Of a stretch of DNA of 64,000 bases, positions 59,884-64,000 are shown piece by piece. This DNA comes from Trebonia sp963767685. GTDB taxonomy: Bacteria; Actinomycetota; Actinomycetes; Streptosporangiales; Streptosporangiaceae. A program made the translations under genes and the position numbers. The notes under the pieces were generated by a model. That model ran no database searches, had not been told where the DNA came from, and saw only the letters and a program-made list of their open reading frames with translations. Within the stretch, counting starts at the first letter, position 1. Every line of letters begins with the position of its first letter. The DNA lies in assembly GCA_963767685.1 (NCBI GenBank), contig CAVYEZ010000011.1, positions 110,957 to 174,956 of the forward strand, read 5' to 3'.

Positions 59884-60518
59884 TGAGCACCGTCAACGTC
59901 GTCTCGCCGTCGAGCGAGGAGGCCGGCACCGCCGAGCTGCCTGACGCGATCTTCGGCGCCAAGGTCAACGTGCCGCTGATCCACCAGGTCGTGGTGGCGC
60001 AGCGCGCCGCCGCGCGGCAGGGCACGCACTCGACCAAGACGCGCGGCATGGTCAGCGGCGGCGGCAAGAAGCCGTACCGCCAGAAGGGCACCGGCCGGGC
60101 TCGTCAGGGTTCGATCCGCGCGCCGCAGTTCACCGGCGGCGGCGTGGCCCACGGCCCGGTGCCCCGCGACTACACGCAGAAGACGCCGAAGAAGATGAAG
60201 GCGGCGGCCCTGCGCGGCGCGCTGTCCGACCGGGCGGCGAACGAGCGCGTGTTCGTTGTCAGCTCGTTCGTCGAGGGCGACCTGCCGCGGACCAAGGACG
60301 CGCTGGCCGTGCTCGACAAGGTCACCGACGGTGCCGTGCGGAACATCCTCGTGGTCACCGAGCACGACGACGAGCTCAGCTGGAAGTCGCTGCGCAACGT
60401 CCCGTTCGTGCACCTGCTCGCCGAGGACCAGCTCAACACCTACGACGTGCTCGCCAGCGACTACGTGGTCTTCACCAAGGCCGCGCTGGACGCCTTCGTG
60501 GAAAGGGGCTCGGAGTGA
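59883..60518 (+). CDS. rplD: ribosomal protein L4
   Basis: 211 residues, intact. Start ATG 59883 overlapping the rplC stop. VPLIHQVVVAQRAAARQGTHSTKTRGMVSGGGKKPYRQKGTGRARQGSIRAPQFTGGG is the exit-tunnel loop; DALAVLDKVT and VLASDYVVFTKAALDAF close the globular domain. Confidence 0.98.
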   Translation: MSTVNVVSPSSEEAGTAELPDAIFGAKVNVPLIHQVVVAQRAAARQGTHSTKTRGMVSGGGKKPYRQKGTGRARQGSIRAPQFTGGGVAHGPVPRDYTQKTPKKMKAAALRGALSDRAANERVFVVSSFVEGDLPRTKDALAVLDKVTDGAVRNILVVTEHDDELSWKSLRNVPFVHLLAEDQLNTYDVLASDYVVFTKAALDAFVERGSE

Positions 60519-60817
60519 GCAGGATCTACAACCCCAGGGACATTCTGCTGCGCCCGGTGGTGTCGGAGAAGAGCTACGGCCTGCTCGACGAGGGCAAGTA
60601 CACGTTCGTGGTCGCCCCCGACGCCAACAAGACGCAGATCAAGCAGGCGGTCGAGGAGGTGTTCCGGGTCAAGGTGACCGGCGTGAACACCCTCAACCGG
60701 CAGGGCAAGCGGCGGCGTACCCGGTTCGGCTGGGGCAAGCGCGTAGACACCAAGCGCGCCATCGTGACCCTCGTCGAGGGCGACCGGATCGACATCTTCG
60801 GCGGACCGGTTAGTTAA
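60515..60817 (+). CDS. rplW: ribosomal protein L23
   Basis: 100 residues, intact. DILLRPVVSEKSYGLLDEGKYTFVVAPDANKTQIKQAVEEVF, VNTLNRQGKRRRTRFGWGKRVDTKRAIVTL. GTG start overlapping the rplD stop (GTGA). It lies at the tunnel exit and docks trigger factor and SRP. Confidence 0.98.
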   Translation: MSRIYNPRDILLRPVVSEKSYGLLDEGKYTFVVAPDANKTQIKQAVEEVFRVKVTGVNTLNRQGKRRRTRFGWGKRVDTKRAIVTLVEGDRIDIFGGPVS

Positions 60818-60827
60818 GGAGAAGTAG

Positions 60828-61667
60828 GTGGCAATCCGTAAGTACAAGCCGACCACCCCTGGTCGGCGCGGCGCCAGCGGCTCCGACTTCTCCGAGATCA
60901 CCCGGAGTGAGCCGGAGAAGTCGCTGGTCCGCCCGCTGCACAGCAAGGGCGGCCGGAACGTCCACGGGCGGGTCACCGCCCGGCACCAGGGCGGCGGGCA
61001 CAAGCGCGCCTACCGGCTGATCGACTTCCGGCGGCACGACAAGGACGGCGTCCCGGCCAAGGTCGCGCACATCGAGTACGACCCGAACCGCACCTCGCGC
61101 ATCGCGCTGCTGCACTACGTGGACGGCGAGAAGCGTTACATCCTCTGCCCCGAGGGGCTGAAGCAGGGTGACCGGGTGGAGAACGGCCCGGGCGCGGACA
61201 TCAAGCCGGGCAACGCCCTGCCGCTGCGGTCGATCCCGACCGGCACGGTCATCCACGCGATTGAGATGCGGCCCGGTGGCGGCGCCAAGATCGCGCGGTC
61301 CGCTGGCTCCGGTGTTCAGCTGCTCGCCAAGGAAGGCGCGTACGCGACCCTCCGCATGCCGTCGGGTGAAATCCGCCGGGTGTCCATCGAGTGCCGCGCG
61401 ACCGTCGGCGAGGTCGGCAACTCCGAGCACGGCAACATCAAGCTCGGTAAGGCGGGCCGCAACCGCTGGAAGGGCAAGCGTCCGTCGGTTCGTGGCGTTG
61501 CCATGAACCCGATCGACCACCCGCACGGCGGTGGCGAGGGCAAGAGCTCTGGCGGTCGCCACCCGGTCAGCCCGTGGGGTAAGCCGGAAGGCCGTACCCG
61601 GCGCGAGCACAAGCCCAGTGACCGGCTGATCAGCCGACGCCGTAGCCGCGGCAAGAACAAGCGGTAG
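60828..61667 (+). CDS. rplB: ribosomal protein L2
   Basis: 279 residues, intact. GRRGASGSDFSEIT, KGGRNVHGRVTARHQGGGHKRAYRLIDFRR, HIEYDPNRTSRIALLHY, AGRNRWKGKRPSVRGVAMNPIDHPHGGGEGKSSGGRHPVSPWGKP. The conserved HPHGGG loop near the peptidyl-transferase centre is present. GTG start with AAGGAGAAG upstream. Confidence 0.98.
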   Translation: MAIRKYKPTTPGRRGASGSDFSEITRSEPEKSLVRPLHSKGGRNVHGRVTARHQGGGHKRAYRLIDFRRHDKDGVPAKVAHIEYDPNRTSRIALLHYVDGEKRYILCPEGLKQGDRVENGPGADIKPGNALPLRSIPTGTVIHAIEMRPGGGAKIARSAGSGVQLLAKEGAYATLRMPSGEIRRVSIECRATVGEVGNSEHGNIKLGKAGRNRWKGKRPSVRGVAMNPIDHPHGGGEGKSSGGRHPVSPWGKPEGRTRREHKPSDRLISRRRSRGKNKR

Positions 61668-61679
61668 GAGCAATCGCCG

Positions 61680-61958
61680 ATGCCTCGTAGCCTGAAGAAG
61701 GGGCCCTTCGTTGACGACCACCTGATGAAGAAGGTGGACGTGCAGAACGATAAGGGCACCAAGACAGTTATTAAGACCTGGTCGCGGCGGTCGATGATCG
61801 TTCCGGCGATGCTCGGTCACACCATCGCGGTCCACGACGGCCGCAAGCACATCCCGGTGTTCGTCACCGAGTCGATGGTGGGGCACAAACTCGGCGAGTT
61901 CGCGCCCACGCGGACCTTCCGTAGCCACGTCAAGGATGACCGGCGCAGCCGGCGATAA
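61680..61958 (+). CDS. rpsS: ribosomal protein S19
   Basis: 92 residues, intact. MPRSLKKGPFVDDHLMKKV, TWSRRSMIVPAMLGHTIAVHDGRKHIPVFVTESMVGHKLGEFAPTRTFRSH. A 30S head protein next to S13. Confidence 0.98.
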   Translation: MPRSLKKGPFVDDHLMKKVDVQNDKGTKTVIKTWSRRSMIVPAMLGHTIAVHDGRKHIPVFVTESMVGHKLGEFAPTRTFRSHVKDDRRSRR

Positions 61959-61981
61959 GCCTGAGAAGAGGGAAAACACCA

Positions 61982-62332
61982 ATGGAAGCCAGGGCAAGGG
62001 CGCGGTACGTGCGCGTCACGCCGATGAAGGCGCGCCGGGTGGTGGACCTGATCCGCGGGCTGCCCGCCGACCAGGCGCAGGCGGTGCTTCAGTTCGCACC
62101 GCAGGCCGCGAGCGACACGGTTGGCAAGGTTCTTGCCAGCGCGATCGCCAACGCGGACAACATCTCCGGACGGGACCGGGGCATGCTCTGGGTCTCCAGC
62201 GCCTACGTCGACGAGGGTCCCACGCTTAAGCGGTTCCGGCCGCGGGCGCAGGGCCGGGGTTACCGGATCAACAAGCGGACTAGCCACATCACGGTCATCG
62301 TGTCCGACGACCACGAGGGAGGGAACCGCTAG
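61982..62332 (+). CDS. rplV: ribosomal protein L22
   Basis: 116 residues, intact. ARARYVRVTPMKARRVVDLIRGLPADQA, SAIANADN, PTLKRFRPRAQGRGYRINKRTSHITVIV, which includes the exit-tunnel hairpin. The stop shares one base with the rpsC GTG. Confidence 0.98.
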   Translation: MEARARARYVRVTPMKARRVVDLIRGLPADQAQAVLQFAPQAASDTVGKVLASAIANADNISGRDRGMLWVSSAYVDEGPTLKRFRPRAQGRGYRINKRTSHITVIVSDDHEGGNR

Positions 62333-63145
62333 TGGGACAGAAGGTTAACCCGCATGGGTTCCGCCTAGGCATCACCACCGACTTCAAGAGCCGCTGGTAC
62401 GCGGAGAAGAAGTACAAGGACTACGTGGCCGAGGACGTGGCGATCCGCCGCATGCTGCAAAAGGGCATGGAGCGGGCCGGCATCTCCAAGGTTGAGATCG
62501 AGCGGACCACCGACCGGGTGCGGGTGGACATCCACACCGCGCGGCCCGGCATCGTGATCGGCCGCCGCGGCGCGGAGGCCGACCGGATCCGCGGTGACCT
62601 GGAGAAGCTCACCGGCAAGCAGATTCAGCTCAACATCCTCGAGGTGAAGAACCCCGAGGTGGACGCGCAGCTCGTCGCGCAGGGCGTGGCCGAGCAGCTC
62701 TCGAGCCGGGTCTCCTTCCGCCGGGCCATGCGCAAGGCCATGCAGAGCGCGACCAAGGGCGGCGCGAAGGGCATCCGGGTGCAGTGCTCCGGGCGCCTCG
62801 GCGGCGCCGAGATGTCGCGCAGCGAGTTCTACCGCGAGGGCCGGGTACCGCTGCACACGCTGCGCGCGGACATCGACTACGGCTTCTACGAGGCCCGGAC
62901 GACCTTCGGCCGGATCGGCGTGAAGGTCTGGATCTACAAGGGCGACGCCGCCCCGACGCGGGCGGGCCGTGAGGCTCAGCAGGCCGCGCTCCGCGCCGCC
63001 CAGCAGCGCACCGGCGGCCGTCCGGCCGGCGCAGGACCGGCCGCGCCGTGGCCGCGCCAACCGTCCGGACAACCGTAGCGACCGTCCCGAGCGGACCTCC
63101 GCCCCCGCGGCGGAGCCGCAGGCGGAAACCACTGGGGAGGGCTGA
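62332..63145 (+). CDS. rpsC: ribosomal protein S3 (frameshift in C-terminal tail)
   Basis: About 270 residues after repair. MGQKVNPHGFRLGITTDFKSRWYAEK, the KH motif GIVIGRRGAEADRIRGDLEKLTG, IRVQCSGRLGGAEMSRSEFYREGRVPLHTLRADIDYGFYEA, GVKVWIYKGD. The long charged actinobacterial tail is split: one extra G near 63030 sends the frame to an early stop at 63076-63078. Without it the tail reads QDRPRRGRANRPDNRSDRPE, then RTSAPAAEPQAETTGEG, ending at 63145, 3 bp before rplP. GTG start 62332. Confidence 0.94.
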
Positions 63146-63148
63146 CCA

Positions 63149-63568
63149 GTGCTGATTCCGCGTAAGGTCGCCCACCGCAAGCAGCACCGGCCGCACCGGA
63201 CCGGCGCCGCGAGCGGCGGCACCCGGGTCACGTTCGGCGAGTTCGGCATCCAGGCCCTTGAGCACGCCTACGTGACTAACCGCCAGATTGAGGCGGCCCG
63301 TATCGCGATGACCCGGCACATCCGCCGTGGCGGCAAGGTGTGGATCAACATCTACCCGGACCGCCCGCTGACCAAGAAGCCGGCTGAGACGCGAATGGGC
63401 TCAGGTAAGGGCTCACCCGAGTGGTGGATCGCCAACGTCAAGCCCGGCCGGGTCATGTTCGAGCTGTCCGGCGTGGCCGAGCCGGTGGCCCGCGAGGCGC
63501 TGCGCCGCGCGATCCACAAGCTCCCTATGAAGTGCAAGATCGTTATGCGAGAGATGGGCGAGGGCTGA
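63149..63568 (+). CDS. rplP: ribosomal protein L16
   Basis: 139 residues, intact. LIPRKVAHRKQHRPHRTG, VTFGEFGIQALEHAYVTNRQIEAARIAMTRHIRRGGKVWINIYPDRPLTKKPAETRMGSGKGSPEWWIANVKPGRVMFEL, ending HKLPMKCKIVMREMGEG. GTG start. The stop TGA overlaps the ATG of a 26-codon mini-gene derived from its own 3' end. Confidence 0.97.
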   Translation: MLIPRKVAHRKQHRPHRTGAASGGTRVTFGEFGIQALEHAYVTNRQIEAARIAMTRHIRRGGKVWINIYPDRPLTKKPAETRMGSGKGSPEWWIANVKPGRVMFELSGVAEPVAREALRRAIHKLPMKCKIVMREMGEG

Positions 63569-63648
63569 TGTTCAACCAGCACAAGCTCCCGATGCTGCGC
63601 CTCGAAGACAATGCAAAGATCGTCACGCGAGAGATGGGTGAGGGCTGA
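63568..63648 (+). CDS. 26-residue mini-ORF from duplication of the rplP 3' end
   Basis: ATG at 63568 (TGATG overlap with the rplP stop) to TGA 63646-63648, itself overlapping the rpmC ATG. The peptide MFNQHKLPMLRLEDNAKIVT, then REMGEG, shares HKLPM and KIV(T)REMGEG with the end of L16, and the DNA at 63580-63650 is a diverged tandem copy of 63515-63570 with an inserted LRLEDNA-coding stretch. It has no known function, but its reading frame is kept exactly so as to pass ribosomes from rplP to rpmC. Confidence 0.6.
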   Translation: MFNQHKLPMLRLEDNAKIVTREMGEG

Positions 63649-63902
63649 TGGCTACGAGCTTGACGGCCGCGGAACTGCGCGCCTCCTCTCCTGAGGAGCT
63701 GGTCAGCAAGCTGGCCGAAGCCAAGGAGGAGCTGTTCAACCTTCGCTTCCAGAGCGCCACGGGTCAGCTGGAGAGTCACGGCCGCCTGCGCGCCGTGCGC
63801 AAGGAGATCGCCCGCATCTACACAGTGCTGCGGGAGCGCGAGCTCGGCATCATTATCGACGTCGAGGACGAGACTGCGGATGTCGAAGGGAGCGCACCGT
63901 GA
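63648..63902 (+). CDS. rpmC: ribosomal protein L29
   Basis: 84 residues. LTAAELRASSPEELVSKLAEAKEELFNLRFQSATGQLESHGRLRAVRKEIARIYTVLRERELG, a typical two-helix L29, then a short acidic tail (DVEDETADVEG). ATG overlaps the mini-ORF stop; its own stop overlaps a GTG (GTGA) of a second mini-ORF. Confidence 0.97.
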   Translation: MATSLTAAELRASSPEELVSKLAEAKEELFNLRFQSATGQLESHGRLRAVRKEIARIYTVLRERELGIIIDVEDETADVEGSAP

Positions 63903-63979
63903 GCGAGCTTGCGAGCGAACTGAAAAGCACAGTGAGTTCGCGAATGCGGACTCCGAGCGCTAGCGAGGTGGCCGAATGA
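63899..63979 (+). CDS. 26-residue coupled mini-ORF between rpmC and rpsQ
   Basis: GTG at 63899 overlaps the rpmC stop and its TGA (63977-63979) overlaps the next ATG (63976). The peptide VSELASELKSTVSSRMRTPS, then ASEVAE, matches no family I know. The DNA, rich in GCGAGC-type steps, resembles the GAGCGAGCTTGCGAGCGAAC extragenic repeats I recall from other actinomycete genomes. It may be an inserted repeat whose length happens to keep coupling, or part of an extended rpsQ start region. Confidence 0.35.
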   Translation: MSELASELKSTVSSRMRTPSASEVAE

Positions 63980-64000
63980 AGCACCAACCCGGCCGAGACG
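63976..64000 (+). CDS. rpsQ: probable start of ribosomal protein S17
   Basis: Only eight codons (MKHQPGRD) fit before the window ends. The call comes from position after rpmC in the S10 operon, not from sequence. Confidence 0.5.

Overview
The window is high-GC DNA from an actinomycete. The evidence is the GC-rich third codon positions, frequent GTG and TTG starts (rpoB and rpsL both start with TTG), a mycothiol-dependent formaldehyde dehydrogenase, and the gene order murB / add / aspC / tRNA-Trp / secE / nusG / rplKA / rplJL / rpoBC / rpsLG-fusA-tuf / S10 operon, which is usual for streptomycete-like Actinomycetota. I cannot name a genus.

Region 1 (1-20147) is housekeeping and envelope DNA. 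It holds metY-metX, an OsmC protein, a flavin monooxygenase-like enzyme, an HpnB-type glycosyltransferase, a lipid-kinase-like protein, mscR, a sulfotransferase-like protein beside a class IV aminotransferase, and two ABC systems. One ABC permease is reduced to a stub; the other system is an antibiotic-exporter type that starts opposite a MarR-like regulator across a palindromic operator. Three unusual surface proteins follow (a Tyr-rich membrane protein, a Ser/Thr/Pro-rich anchored protein, an Ala/Lys/Gln-rich secreted protein), then tRNA-Thr.

Region 2 (20148-36362) separates tRNA-Thr from tRNA-Met-rpmG and looks like an accessory island. It begins with integrase and attachment-site debris at the tRNA-Thr 3' end, a low-GC P-loop kinase of Firmicutes character, and an IS66-family element whose ends I can place from terminal inverted repeats and a near-perfect 8-bp target duplication. 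The element carries a DUF3626 passenger gene. Then come a GH27 alpha-galactosidase, a GlxA-type regulator, a 3-oxoacid CoA-transferase pair, a NarL-type two-component system and a MacB-like ABC exporter.

Region 3 (36363-41930) holds tRNA-Met, rpmG, two MaoC-fold dehydratase subunits coupled to murB, a repeat-rich convergent intergenic region, add and aspC. Region 4 (41933-64000) is the transcription/translation super-cluster from tRNA-Trp and secE to the first codons of rpsQ.

A major feature of the data is the number of single-base frameshifts, including in genes that must be intact: rpoC (5), fusA (7), tuf, rplA, rplJ, nusG, rpsC and murB. Most can be repaired by removing one base, so I read them as sequence errors. 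For the same reason I do not call other frameshifted genes pseudogenes unless whole domains are missing. Points most worth a second look: ribosomal protein S12 carries Arg at position 88 (the streptomycin-resistance position); a tandem duplication of the rplP 3' end has made a translationally coupled 26-codon mini-gene; a 31-bp-period hairpin array lies between murB and add; and the IS66 element carries a DUF3626 gene.
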